Shown: positions 8,277-16,827 of the stretch, in pieces
Layout: each line of letters begins with the position of its first letter
How positions within the stretch are numbered: position 1 is the stretch's first letter
Assembly: GCF_018141425.1 (NCBI RefSeq)
Contig: NZ_CP058561.1
Span: forward strand, 558,001 to 622,000
DNA length: 64,000 bases
Direction of reading: 5' to 3'
Source: Vallitalea guaymasensis
GTDB lineage: Bacteria > Bacillota > Clostridia > Lachnospirales > Vallitaleaceae
Made by a program: the position numbers and the translations under genes
Notes under the pieces: generated by a model
What the model was told of the DNA's origin: nothing
The model's input: only the letters and a program-made list of their open reading frames with translations
Database searches by the model: none

Positions 8277-9701
8277 TTATTCTACTACTTGTACTTTCAT
8301 TAAGTTAGTTTTACTTCCTTCTGCAAGAGGAACACCAGCTGTTATTACCACCAAGTCTTTTGAATTAACTATACCTAATTCTCTTGCCATAATCACTGAT
8401 TTATAAAATAATATGTCTGTAGACGTTTCCTGTTTTAAGAATAACGGAGTAACACCCCATAATAATTGCATTTGTCTTCTAACTTTTTCATCACTAGTTA
8501 CTGCAATTATCTGCACATTAGGTCTGTACATAGAAATCATTCTAGCAGTATTACCACTATAAGTAGGACAAATTACAGCTTTTGCTTTTAGGTGTATTGC
8601 AGTAGTATAAGCCGAATAACTAACAGCATGTGTAATACTTGTCTTGCTTTTTTTGCAGATATTTCTCTGTTCGTGGTCAGTCATGCTTTCAGAAGCATAT
8701 GCAATCTTACTCATCACTTTTACTGCTTCAACTGGATATAATCCAGCAGCTGTCTCCCCTGACAACATAATAGCATCTGTTCCATCAATAATAGCATTAG
8801 CAACATCAGAAACTTCTGCTCTTGTTGGTCTTGGGTTCTTTATCATGGAATCAAGCATCTGAGTAGCTGTAATTACAGGCAGCTCATTTTGATTACATTT
8901 ATCAATTATCATCTTTTGAACAATAGGTATTAACTCTGTTGGTGTCTCCACTCCTAGATCACCACGAGCTATCATAATCGCATCAGAGACTTTTATGATT
9001 GAATCAATATTGTCTACCCCTTGCTGGTTCTCGATCTTAGATATTATCTTAACATCCTTGCCACCATTATCATCAATGAATTTCCTGATTTCTAGAACAT
9101 CTTCCTCTTTTCTAATAAAGGAAGCAGCTATAAAATCAATATCATGTTCAAGACCGTAAAGTATTTCCTCTTTGTCTTTTTCAGTAATAGCAGGTAGATT
9201 GACATTTACATTAGGAACATTAATACCTTTTTTATTTTTTACTATACCACCATTTTTTACAACGCATTTGATAGTTTTCTCTTTGGCATCAACTTGTATT
9301 ACTTCAAGTTCAATTAAGCCATCGTCAATTAATACTTTGCTACCTTTTTTCACATCCTTATATAATGTAGGATATGTTATACAAAAACCTTCTTTGGTAC
9401 CATCAAAATCTCCATTACATATTGATATCTGTTGACCTACTTCCAGCTTCAATTGTCCGTCAACAAAATTCTTAGTTCTTATTTCAGGTCCTCTAGTATC
9501 CATTAAAATAGCTATTGGAACATCTAACTCTTTTCTTACTTCTTTTATTATATTAATAATCTTCTTATAATACTCTTTTGTTCCATGAGATAGATTCAGT
9601 CTAGCGATACTAAGTCCATTCTTTACAAGCTCAGTAATAGTCTCTCTATTATCACTGGCAGGTCCTATCGTACAAATGATCTTTGTTTTTGCTTTATACA
9701 A
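8277..9701 (-). CDS. pyk: pyruvate kinase
   Basis: 474 aa from the TTG at 9701, which follows AGGAGG by 7 nt; the in-frame extension to 9830 is AT-rich leader without a ribosome site. Seen: TKIICTIGPAS, LNLSHG, DTRGPEIRT, KIENQQGVDNID, MIARGDLGVE, ITATQMLDSMI, MLSGETAAG - all hallmark pyruvate kinase motifs. It converts PEP and ADP to pyruvate and ATP in the cytosol. The extra C-terminal PEP-utiliser domain found in some Bacillus enzymes is absent. Confidence 0.97.
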   Translation of the reverse strand: MYKAKTKIICTIGPASDNRETITELVKNGLSIARLNLSHGTKEYYKKIINIIKEVRKELDVPIAILMDTRGPEIRTKNFVDGQLKLEVGQQISICNGDFDGTKEGFCITYPTLYKDVKKGSKVLIDDGLIELEVIQVDAKEKTIKCVVKNGGIVKNKKGINVPNVNVNLPAITEKDKEEILYGLEHDIDFIAASFIRKEEDVLEIRKFIDDNGGKDVKIISKIENQQGVDNIDSIIKVSDAIMIARGDLGVETPTELIPIVQKMIIDKCNQNELPVITATQMLDSMIKNPRPTRAEVSDVANAIIDGTDAIMLSGETAAGLYPVEAVKVMSKIAYASESMTDHEQRNICKKSKTSITHAVSYSAYTTAIHLKAKAVICPTYSGNTARMISMYRPNVQIIAVTSDEKVRRQMQLLWGVTPLFLKQETSTDILFYKSVIMARELGIVNSKDLVVITAGVPLAEGSKTNLMKVQVVE

Positions 9702-9846
9702 TATTAAACCTCCTATATTTATATTAATATTATTGTTAACTAATAAACACGTAAATTTGCAAAAAAAATTTGTAAAAATATATACTGTGGAACAATATTT
9801 ATTGACCACTATATATTTTGTTATATACAAAAGTTTTTCCCATTGT

Positions 9847-9875
9847 ATTATACGCCTAAAAGCCTCATTTGTAAA
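9847..9875 (-). promoter_or_regulatory. pyk promoter
   Basis: Leftward TTTACA (9870-9875), 17-bp spacer, TATAAT (9847-9852). It leaves an unusually long, AT-rich leader of about 140 nt before the TTG start. A Rex-like half site (TTGTTAACTAAT, about 9733) occurs in the leader but is too weak to call. Confidence 0.6.
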
Positions 9876-9879
9876 GTGA

Positions 9880-10284
9880 TTATTTTTCTATAATAATATT
9901 AATCATGGTTTTTCTATTGCGAGGTCCATCAAATTCACAAAAATATATTCCCTGCCAAGTTCCTAATAGTAGTCTTCCCTCTTTGATTATAATAGTTTCT
10001 GAGAATCCCATCATACTTGATTTTATATGTGCTGCAGAATTGCCTTCCATATGACGATACCCATCTTCTAAGGGTACTATTTTATTCATTTCCATCAACA
10101 TATCCCTAGTAACATCTGGATCAGCATTTTCGTTGATGGTAACCCCTGCTGTTGTATGAGGTATGAAAACTGTACATATTCCATCTTCTACACCTTCAGA
10201 TTCTATTATATTCTGTACCTTACTAGTTATATCAATCATCTCAGTATGCTTATTGGTTTTTACCTGAATCATCTTAGTTATCAT
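9880..10284 (-). CDS. YjbQ family protein (UPF0047)
   Basis: 134 aa, the usual length. Conserved features: GICTVFIPHTTAGVTINENADPDVTRDM, RHMEGNSAAHIKSS and LLLGTWQGIYFCEFDGPRNR, each split across the fold with the metal-binding His residues. The family is annotated as a secondary thiamine-phosphate synthase activity, but its physiological role is unclear. ATG follows AGGTGA. Single gene upstream of pyk. Confidence 0.92.
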   Translation of the reverse strand: MITKMIQVKTNKHTEMIDITSKVQNIIESEGVEDGICTVFIPHTTAGVTINENADPDVTRDMLMEMNKIVPLEDGYRHMEGNSAAHIKSSMMGFSETIIIKEGRLLLGTWQGIYFCEFDGPRNRKTMINIIIEK

Positions 10285-10390
10285 ATAATCACCTATATTC
10301 TATTATTTTATATATATTTCAGTTTAAACCAATTATTAGAAATAATCAATAAAAAGAGTAGAATACATCGACCAATTAAAGGTATATATT

Positions 10391-10418
10391 AAAAAAAAGA
10401 GAGCTTATTAAGCTCCCC
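10391..10418 (-). terminator. terminator of DUF2752 gene
   Basis: Leftward GGGGAGCTTAATAAGCTCTC followed by eight T's; stem GAGCTT/AAGCTC. Confidence 0.8.
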
Positions 10419-10454
10419 GTTTTAGATACTCATTCTTTATAAGAAATATTAAAT

Positions 10455-10859
10455 TTACTTGTCCCAAAAATAAATAGCCAAAGAAAAAAACATACTTATT
10501 AATAATATATGTATGATGATATCTGTTATAAAAATCCCCTTGATTCTTTTTATTTTCTGAACCGTTATCAATATAATTATCCTATACTGAAACTCCAACA
10601 AACCTAATACTAAGGCTATTAATGAAACAGGATTTTTAAAATTCTTAATGTTGCCTAATATTTGGGGATTCCTGAACAAACGGTATAAATCCGTTGTAAC
10701 ACCACAAAACGGACATTCTTTACCTGTATATTTTTGATATGGACAGATCCATAAATCAGGCATAACCTTTACCATTATGGGTGTAATCAGTGGTAAACAA
10801 ATAAAATATACCAATATCCCTAGGAAAACCCAGTTATAAATTATAAACCTCTTTTTCAT
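10455..10859 (-). CDS. DUF2752 membrane protein
   Basis: 134 aa with about three or four membrane segments and the signature CPFCGVTTDLYRLFRN that defines DUF2752 (C-P-x-C-G-x-T-R/D). Function unknown. Start ATG 10859 overlaps the stop of the preceding DUF4190 gene (TAATG), so the two are translationally coupled. An in-frame extension to 10925 lies inside that gene and is rejected. Confidence 0.82.
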   Translation of the reverse strand: MKKRFIIYNWVFLGILVYFICLPLITPIMVKVMPDLWICPYQKYTGKECPFCGVTTDLYRLFRNPQILGNIKNFKNPVSLIALVLGLLEFQYRIIILITVQKIKRIKGIFITDIIIHILLISMFFSLAIYFWDK

Positions 10860-11107
10860 TATTGCGCTGTTGCAATTGCAGATCCTAAACAAATTACCCA
10901 GATGATAATTAGTACTATTGCACATGCATTAAGCACTATTCCTGCAATCCCCATACCTTTTGGTTCATTGTTTTTGCTCTTCTTAACTGTTTCAACTATA
11001 CCTAAGATTAGACCTACTACAGCAGGTACAAATGCTATTGTGTTACAAAATGGTATAAATGCAGCAATTGCAGAAACAATTCCTAAGACTAAAGCAGCAA
11101 CTCCCAT
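10859..11107 (-). CDS. small DUF4190-like membrane protein
   Basis: 82 aa, two hydrophobic hairpins: GVAALVLGIVSAIAAF...VGLILGIVETVKK and GMGIAGIVLNACAIVLIIIW. The repeated G-x-A-x-x-L-G pattern is that of DUF4190, often found beside DUF2752 genes. Good ribosome site AAAGGAGG. Function unknown; it may help form or regulate a membrane complex with its neighbour. Confidence 0.75.
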   Translation of the reverse strand: MGVAALVLGIVSAIAAFIPFCNTIAFVPAVVGLILGIVETVKKSKNNEPKGMGIAGIVLNACAIVLIIIWVICLGSAIATAQ

Positions 11108-11267
11108 GTCATTTGCCTCCTTTCAAGCATATAAGCTATATTATGTTATAATTATAAAGTAATTGTCTAAATATGTCAATTTATTTTATATATTATGTTA
11201 TATTATGATATTATGCACTCCATATATATTTTAATAAAATTCATAATATTTTATTAAAATATATAAA

Positions 11268-12575
11268 TTATATCACTATATTATAATTACTCATTAGCCA
11301 TTTAATGTTTTTAATTCTATCTTTATCTAAATCTTTTATAAAATCATCATAATATATTTCCCATTCTTTTTCCCTATCACCTATATCAATCAACAACAGG
11401 TCAATCCCTTCTCTATATCTTAACTCTTCATCATAGACTACCTTACCTAAAATAGCTAATTCCATATCATTCAATATATTAAATATACTATAAAACGTTT
11501 CTTCACCAAAAAGACAATCGGCTTTTAAAATATCTATAAAATCAATTAACGATTTCACATTATTCTTAATAATATTAATAATGTCTTGTGTATCATTACA
11601 TTCTTGAATTGTATTAACCAATTCTTTGAATGAATCATCATCCATCCTATCATCTGTGTCCAATAAATTTATCTCTTGCAGTTTTTGTGTATCATCAACT
11701 ATAACCATATATTTTAAGCTACCATGCTTGATATTACTAATCAGCCTGTCACTAAAAACACTCTTATACTCCTCAATATAATGTATAAGCGCCTTATCTT
11801 TAATATCTAAATTAACAGCTATCTCCTTAAAAATATTATCCAACAGCTTATTAAGATCTTCCCTTTCTAAATTACTGATTTTACTTACTATCATTTCATA
11901 ATCAACCTTGGAAATATGAATACTAATTCCTTTATTTTCAGCTATTAAGAAAAATATATAGTTATTGATTACTATTTCAAACACATTTATTAACGCTTCA
12001 CTATAATTTAACTTGTATAACTGTCCATAACAACTTAACACTTCATCTATTTCATTAATAAAATAATTGCAGAATTTATTTTCTAACATGATTGTCTCTA
12101 GATACTTTCTAATATAAAAAACTCCCTGTATATCCATATCATCAATTGCTAATGGATAATCAATACAGCAAATAGTTTCATGAGCATTATACAAACAATT
12201 ATAATCCCTTAAAAAATATGGTATAGCTGTGTGTAAAGTATCGTTATAAGCTTGTATATTTATTTGAAGCTTATTATCAATGACATTTTTGTATAGCCCT
12301 TTACATTCCTCCAAACATAATTTTACTATATTTAATCCTTTTTCATATATTTCTGTAATCCCTTCACTTTGTAAGGTAATTAATCCCTCTTCCTGTGAAC
12401 ATCCACTTACATAAGCATCAATTGAGTAATGAATAGACTGTAAAAGATTCTCCGCAACTTCTACTTTCACCGACGAACTTTCACCAAAAGTGTATTTAGC
12501 TATTAATTTCTTCAATATAACTAATGTCTCTATATTATTTTTATTAATTAGCTGTAAAGACAAATCATTATTCAT
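11268..12575 (-). CDS. DUF6179 family protein
   Basis: 435 aa, mostly helical and acidic, no membrane segment or signal peptide. Recognised by memory of the family: the SSSVKVEVAENLLQSIHYSID segment and its fixed pairing with DUF6323 immediately upstream. The start ATG overlaps the DUF6323 stop (TAATG), so production is coupled. No catalytic motif is evident. The pair is widespread in clostridia but uncharacterised as far as I know; partnership in a two-protein complex is an inference from coupling. Confidence 0.65.
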   Translation of the reverse strand: MNNDLSLQLINKNNIETLVILKKLIAKYTFGESSSVKVEVAENLLQSIHYSIDAYVSGCSQEEGLITLQSEGITEIYEKGLNIVKLCLEECKGLYKNVIDNKLQINIQAYNDTLHTAIPYFLRDYNCLYNAHETICCIDYPLAIDDMDIQGVFYIRKYLETIMLENKFCNYFINEIDEVLSCYGQLYKLNYSEALINVFEIVINNYIFFLIAENKGISIHISKVDYEMIVSKISNLEREDLNKLLDNIFKEIAVNLDIKDKALIHYIEEYKSVFSDRLISNIKHGSLKYMVIVDDTQKLQEINLLDTDDRMDDDSFKELVNTIQECNDTQDIINIIKNNVKSLIDFIDILKADCLFGEETFYSIFNILNDMELAILGKVVYDEELRYREGIDLLLIDIGDREKEWEIYYDDFIKDLDKDRIKNIKWLMSNYNIVI

Positions 12576-13036
12576 TAAAATGACACCCCCTTCAAAAAAT
12601 CAGATTCTTGGTACTTGATTCTTTGATTCCTTGCAAAATTCTCAATTTCCCTTCCTTGCAATAACTCAATAGACCCCTTACAATAATCCTCAAAAAACTC
12701 TCTTAAGATCTCTATAATCTCATCATCACTAAGATTATCTTCGGTCTCATTCTTCATATAATAAAAAACTTCTTGTAATTCCATTAGAGTCGACATATAC
12801 ATATCTTGTTGTATATAAGAAGAATTATAAAAACTCTTAATTAATTTATTAATAACTTCTGTACCTAATTCAATACGTCCATATCCTCTTAACAAATCAT
12901 TCCTAACATCAATAATCTGCATAATCTCATGCTTAGAAAGTGTAAGACCATATTTTACAGTCTCTTCATTAAGTCTAATAATCTCATTGACCTGCTGCTC
13001 CGTTGAACTATTAATAATCATAATCGGTAATTTCAT
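12575..13036 (-). CDS. DUF6323 family protein
   Basis: 153 aa, soluble, helical. Characteristic segment GRIELGTEVINKLIKSF, then DMYMSTLMELQEVFYYMKNE and LSDDEIIEILREFFED followed by CKGSIELLQ. First gene of a two-gene operon with DUF6179, driven by a perfect consensus promoter at 13144-13172. AGGAGG is 6 nt before the ATG. Function unknown. Confidence 0.68.
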   Translation of the reverse strand: MKLPIMIINSSTEQQVNEIIRLNEETVKYGLTLSKHEIMQIIDVRNDLLRGYGRIELGTEVINKLIKSFYNSSYIQQDMYMSTLMELQEVFYYMKNETEDNLSDDEIIEILREFFEDYCKGSIELLQGREIENFARNQRIKYQESDFLKGVSF

Positions 13037-13068
13037 AACAACCTCCTAAATAAATTCATCCAAAAACC

Positions 13069-13097
13069 TTGACAAAAAAACCAAAATATGATATAGT
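13069..13097 (+). promoter_or_regulatory. rightward consensus promoter antisense to the DUF6323 leader
   Basis: TTGACA (13069-13074), 17-bp spacer, TATAGT (13092-13097). No rightward gene follows; a hairpin with T-run lies at 13174-13206. It points head-on at the leftward promoter 13144-13172, so the two predicted transcripts overlap by roughly 30 nt. Confidence 0.5.
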
Positions 13098-13143
13098 AAA
13101 GTTGGTTTATTATGTCTTTTTATATAATTAAGCTTTAAATTTT

Positions 13144-13172
13144 ATTATATATCATTCATTAATTCTTGTCAA
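13144..13172 (-). promoter_or_regulatory. promoter of the DUF6323-DUF6179 operon
   Basis: Perfect consensus, reading leftward: TTGACA (13167-13172), 17-bp spacer, TATAAT (13144-13149). Predicted start near 13137, about 100 nt before the DUF6323 ATG. Confidence 0.75.
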
Positions 13173-13173
13173 C

Positions 13174-13205
13174 AAAAAAAGGCATGTACCCATACCTTTT
13201 TTATT
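13174..13205 (-). terminator. terminator of the small membrane peptide gene
   Basis: Leftward AAAAAAGGTATG GGTA CATGCCTTTTTTT: six-pair core with one G-U pair extended by A/T pairs, followed by T's. It lies 20 bp past the stop of the 34-aa ORF at 13225-13329. Confidence 0.65.
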
Positions 13206-13224
13206 TTTTATATCAAATTATATT

Positions 13225-13329
13225 TTATTCTTCATCAATACAATCACTATTCACTATTCTAATAACTAAATAACTCAAGAACAATAGAAAACATGAAAGA
13301 AATCCATATTTAATTAGTTTTTTAATCAT
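13225..13329 (-). CDS. small single-span membrane peptide, 34 aa
   Basis: Short ORF starting MIKKLIKYGFLSCFLLFL and ending DCIDEE: basic N-terminus, one hydrophobic helix (about residues 8-24), acidic C-terminus. Strong support for expression: AAGGGGGA ribosome site 7 nt upstream, extended -10 TGGTATAAT (13362-13367), and a terminator at 13174-13205. It forms its own transcription unit between the rubrerythrin and DUF6323 genes. Function unknown; type I toxin or membrane-protein regulator are possibilities, without direct evidence. Confidence 0.65.
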   Translation of the reverse strand: MIKKLIKYGFLSCFLLFLSYLVIRIVNSDCIDEE

Positions 13330-13450
13330 GTCCATTCCCCCTTTGGTAATAACATATTTATATTATACCAAACACCAACCTATAAAAACATTCATTTTCC
13401 TTACAAAATTTATGTACAACCTTACAAGTATGTAAGATTCAATATTAGGT

Positions 13451-14005
13451 TTACTCAGTTATTGTAACATGTTCCTTCTCAACATCAGATAAAGCTTTGA
13501 AGATTTTTTTAATACTATCTGGAACCTTATCAAAATAACGATCATAAAATGCAATTGCATGTTTCTCTCTTTTATTAGCTTCCATCAATAATAGTTCATC
13601 AGTATTATGCTTTGTATAATCCATTTTTCTAAGACTTGGTAATGTTTCAAAACCGCCAAAATTTTTATGAACTCTTGCATGCATCATCTCAATATTACTC
13701 AAGTCCTTAAACATTTTTTTCAATTTCTCATCCTTTGCTTGTTTACTAGCTTCAGCATAAAAATCACCATTGAATATTTCTAATTTCATACCCATATCCA
13801 ATACTTTCCTGGTTTTATCATCTAAGTCGTCTAGATTAAAATTGATATATTCCTCATCATCACTTAGGTATTCTTTTGAAACGCCACAAAAAGGACACCT
13901 AATTATATCGTCTGCTTCATTTTTATCAATAAATGTAGAATCATTCATATTATAGTTTTTATCGTTTATGATCATTCCACAAATTAAACATCTCATCTTT
14001 TTCAC
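13451..14005 (-). CDS. rubrerythrin-like ferritin-fold protein with N-terminal rubredoxin-like zinc/iron site
   Basis: 184 aa from GTG 14005, placed 9 nt after GGGAG; ATG 14014 is too close to that site. Order: C-x2-C (MRCLICGM) and RCPFCG form a rubredoxin-like knuckle; then a four-helix part with E-x-x-H pairs, NGDFYAEASKQAKDEKLKKMF...EMMHARVH and EANKREKHAIAFYDRYF...EKEHVTITE, the ferritin-like diiron ligands. Such proteins reduce peroxide in anaerobes. It is shorter than full rubrerythrins, and its second half ends soon after the last helix. Confidence 0.82.
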   Translation of the reverse strand: MKKMRCLICGMIINDKNYNMNDSTFIDKNEADDIIRCPFCGVSKEYLSDDEEYINFNLDDLDDKTRKVLDMGMKLEIFNGDFYAEASKQAKDEKLKKMFKDLSNIEMMHARVHKNFGGFETLPSLRKMDYTKHNTDELLLMEANKREKHAIAFYDRYFDKVPDSIKKIFKALSDVEKEHVTITE

Positions 14006-14098
14006 AGTAATCATCTCCCATTTTTAACTAAATAATATTATATCATACTTTATTCCAAATACAACGAGCCTTTTACTTAATACTTAATATCGACTTCC

Positions 14099-15805
14099 CT
14101 ACAAGAAATATTTAACTATTTCATCTTTATTCAAAGTATTTATAATATCACTTTTTTCCAACCAGCCTTTTCTTGCCACATTTATACCGTACCTCATATA
14201 ATCAAACTCTTTGATACTATGTGCATCCGGAGAAATAACAAATTTACAGCCTTTTTCTTTTGCATTTTTCATGTGTCTCCAATCAAGGTCTAACCTATAA
14301 GGATTAGCATTAATTTCTATAACTATACCATTTTCAATACAAACCTCAATAATCTGCTCAATATCTATTTTATATCCTTCCCTGCTAAGAAGAAGTCTAC
14401 CAGTCGGATGCCCTAATATACTCATATATGGATTAGAAATTGCCTTAATTACTCTGTCTGTCATCTTTTTCTGTTCCATTTTAAAAGCACTGTGGACAGA
14501 ACCAATGATAAAATCAAAGGATTGTAAAATTCGCTCATCATAGTCCAGACTACCATCTGGAAGAATATCTGATTCAATACCTTTCAATATCTTAAAATCA
14601 TGATATTTTTCATTAAGGAGATCTATCTCTTCATGTTGTCTTTTTATATCCTCTTCTGTAAGACCACCTGCATAAATGGCTGTTTTACTATGGTCAGTAA
14701 TTCCTAGATAAGAATATCCTCTATTCATACAATCTATAACTAATTGTTCAATTGTAGCATTACCATCACTGTAATTAGTATGAGTATGAAAGACTCCCCT
14801 TACATCTTCATTAGTTACAAGAACAGGTAATTCCTTATTCTCAGCAGCCTCAAGTTCTCCATAATTCTCTCTTAATTCTGGTGGAATAAACTCCATACCG
14901 AACACATTAAAAATATCTTTTTCATTATGGCATACAATTAATTCATCATCTTTGAAAAGACCATATTCATTCATTTTTATTCCTTGCTTCTTAGCTAGGT
15001 GCCTAAGTGCTGTGTTATGCTCTTTGCTACCAGTAAAATGATGAAGTGCATATGGAAATTGTGAATCACTAACAACTCTAATGTCAGCATTCATTCCATT
15101 TTGCAACACTACACTTGACTTGGTTTCTCCCTTGCCAGTTATTTCTTTTACATAATAATGAGAAGTGAATAAATCCATTACTTTATCAGGTTCATCACTA
15201 CTTACTAATAGGTCTATATCCTTTAACACTTCCTTTTTTCTTCTTAAACTTCCTGCTACTTCACATCTTTGCACAATACCACTTTCTCTAATATATTTTA
15301 ACAACTCGGAGGATAAAACTTCACCAATAGGATAATGAAACTTTTCAGAATATTCATTATAATTCTTTATCCCTTCTAAAATCTTATCTTGAGTTTTTTT
15401 ACTGAATCTTGGTAAATCCAATAATTTATTATTCTCACAAGCTTCTTTTAACTCTTCTATAGTATTTACACCAAGACTTTTATATATAGTCATTATTTTT
15501 TTTGGTCCTAATCCTGATATACGGAGCATACTTACTAGTCCCTTAGGTACGGTCTCTTTCAATTTTGTATAATATTCCAATTCACCTGTAGTAACAAGTT
15601 CGGTTATCTTACTAGTTAATGCTTTTCCAAAGCCTTTTATACTTCCTAATCTATTCTCTGAAACCAAAGTCTGTATATCTTCTTGAATGACTTCCAACTT
15701 GTTAGCTGCATCATAATAGGCTCTGGATTTAAAGAAATTTTCACCTTTCAATTCTAATAACAACCCTATTTCATTGAGAATTTTTATTACTTCACTTTTT
15801 GTCAT
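14099..15805 (-). CDS. polX: DNA polymerase/3'-5' exonuclease PolX
   Basis: 568 aa, normal for bacterial PolX. N-terminal Pol-beta-like part: helix-hairpin-helix repeats (SIKGFGKAL, ISGLGPKK), nucleotidyltransferase palm GSLRRKKEVLKDIDLLVS with the two catalytic Asp. C-terminal PHP domain: GVFHTHTNYSDGN, YLGITDHS, ILKGIESDILPDG, SVHSAF, ILGHPTGRLL, SPDAHS, the metal-binding His/Asp clusters that give 3'-5' exonuclease activity. Role: base-excision repair gap filling. Good AAAGGGG ribosome site. Confidence 0.95.
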   Translation of the reverse strand: MTKSEVIKILNEIGLLLELKGENFFKSRAYYDAANKLEVIQEDIQTLVSENRLGSIKGFGKALTSKITELVTTGELEYYTKLKETVPKGLVSMLRISGLGPKKIMTIYKSLGVNTIEELKEACENNKLLDLPRFSKKTQDKILEGIKNYNEYSEKFHYPIGEVLSSELLKYIRESGIVQRCEVAGSLRRKKEVLKDIDLLVSSDEPDKVMDLFTSHYYVKEITGKGETKSSVVLQNGMNADIRVVSDSQFPYALHHFTGSKEHNTALRHLAKKQGIKMNEYGLFKDDELIVCHNEKDIFNVFGMEFIPPELRENYGELEAAENKELPVLVTNEDVRGVFHTHTNYSDGNATIEQLVIDCMNRGYSYLGITDHSKTAIYAGGLTEEDIKRQHEEIDLLNEKYHDFKILKGIESDILPDGSLDYDERILQSFDFIIGSVHSAFKMEQKKMTDRVIKAISNPYMSILGHPTGRLLLSREGYKIDIEQIIEVCIENGIVIEINANPYRLDLDWRHMKNAKEKGCKFVISPDAHSIKEFDYMRYGINVARKGWLEKSDIINTLNKDEIVKYFL

Positions 15806-16031
15806 TATGACACCGCCCCTTTATATAAATTCTATTGTATTAGTAACCATATCTATAGTTATCCCTAACTTAAATATTAGTATTAGCACTAAATAAAATA
15901 TCTATACTAATGAGTAATTAAAACAGATATGATGTACTTGTGTAATTAATCTATACCCTTTGAATCTATAATTTTATTTGATATAATGTACAATATATGA
16001 TTATAAATTCTAATAAGAAAGAAGGATTAAT

Positions 16032-16721
16032 ATGTGCGGTCGTTTTGTTTTAACATTAGATTATGACATGTTGGTTGATATCTTAAAAGGTAGATTCGAC
16101 ATAGAAAACATAGCTTCCAATCTTGACTATATTCCTCGTTATAATATTGCTCCAAGCCAACAAGTTCTATCTGTTGCCTCAAATGGCAAAAAAGATAGAA
16201 TAGGTTATTTACGATGGGGTTTTGTTCCTTCTTGGGCAAAAGATACAAAAATAGGATATAAAATGATTAATGCAAGAAGCGAATCTGTAGAAACAAAACC
16301 ATCTTATAAAAAATCCTTTATAAACAATAGATGTGTTATATTATCTAACGGGTTCTATGAATGGAAAAAAGAAAAAAACAGTAAAAAACCAATGTTTATC
16401 ACTATGAGAAACAACAAACTATTTTGTATGGCTGGTCTATATAGTATATATTACACTAAGGACAAACAAAAAATAAGTACTTGTACAATATTAACTACTA
16501 CACCCAACACTTTAATGTCCAATATCCATAACAGAATGCCTGTAATATTGAATAAAGACGATGAAAAAAGTTGGCTGAATCCTAATATAAAAGATATAAC
16601 TTATCTAAAATCATTACTGAAACCATACCCAACTTCAGAAATGGAAGCTTATGAGGTATCCAGTCTAGTCAACTCACCAAAAAATGAAAGCCCGTTATGT
16701 ACAAAACCTGTATCTTCTTGA
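16032..16721 (+). CDS. SRAP (YedK/HMCES) abasic-site DNA-protein crosslinking protein
   Basis: 229 aa beginning MCGRFV, so Cys2 becomes the N-terminal residue that bonds to abasic sites in single-stranded DNA. Other conserved residues are visible: N80-A-R82, GFYEW with E110, and HNRMPVI with H166. Known role of the family: shielding abasic sites at forks. It is divergent from polX, so two DNA-repair genes sit back to back. Confidence 0.95.
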   Translation: MCGRFVLTLDYDMLVDILKGRFDIENIASNLDYIPRYNIAPSQQVLSVASNGKKDRIGYLRWGFVPSWAKDTKIGYKMINARSESVETKPSYKKSFINNRCVILSNGFYEWKKEKNSKKPMFITMRNNKLFCMAGLYSIYYTKDKQKISTCTILTTTPNTLMSNIHNRMPVILNKDDEKSWLNPNIKDITYLKSLLKPYPTSEMEAYEVSSLVNSPKNESPLCTKPVSS

Positions 16722-16767
16722 CTTGTACAGACAGTAAAAAGAATTAGTAATTAGTTTTTTATAAGGC

Positions 16768-16806
16768 GTCGGATAATACATTTTTGGAGATAGCATATTA
16801 TCCGAC
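16768..16806. repeat. 11-bp inverted repeat in a convergent gap
   Basis: Arms GTCGGATAATA (16768-16778) and TATTATCCGAC (16796-16806) around a 17-nt loop, between the convergent SRAP and flavodoxin genes. No T-run follows in either direction, so it is not a standard terminator; it could be a processing site or mobile-element remnant. Confidence 0.5.
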
Positions 16807-16827
16807 AGTCCCCATCAAAATATATTT

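Larger units (their letters stand above)
13104..13206 (+). ncRNA. candidate about 100-nt small RNA
   Basis: Predicted from a promoter (13069-13097) and a downstream hairpin plus T-run (13174-13206) on the + strand, with no credible ORF between. On this strand the hairpin contains one C-A mismatch, so termination may be weaker than on the other strand. The first 30 nt are antisense to the 5' end of the DUF6323 mRNA. Confidence 0.3.
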
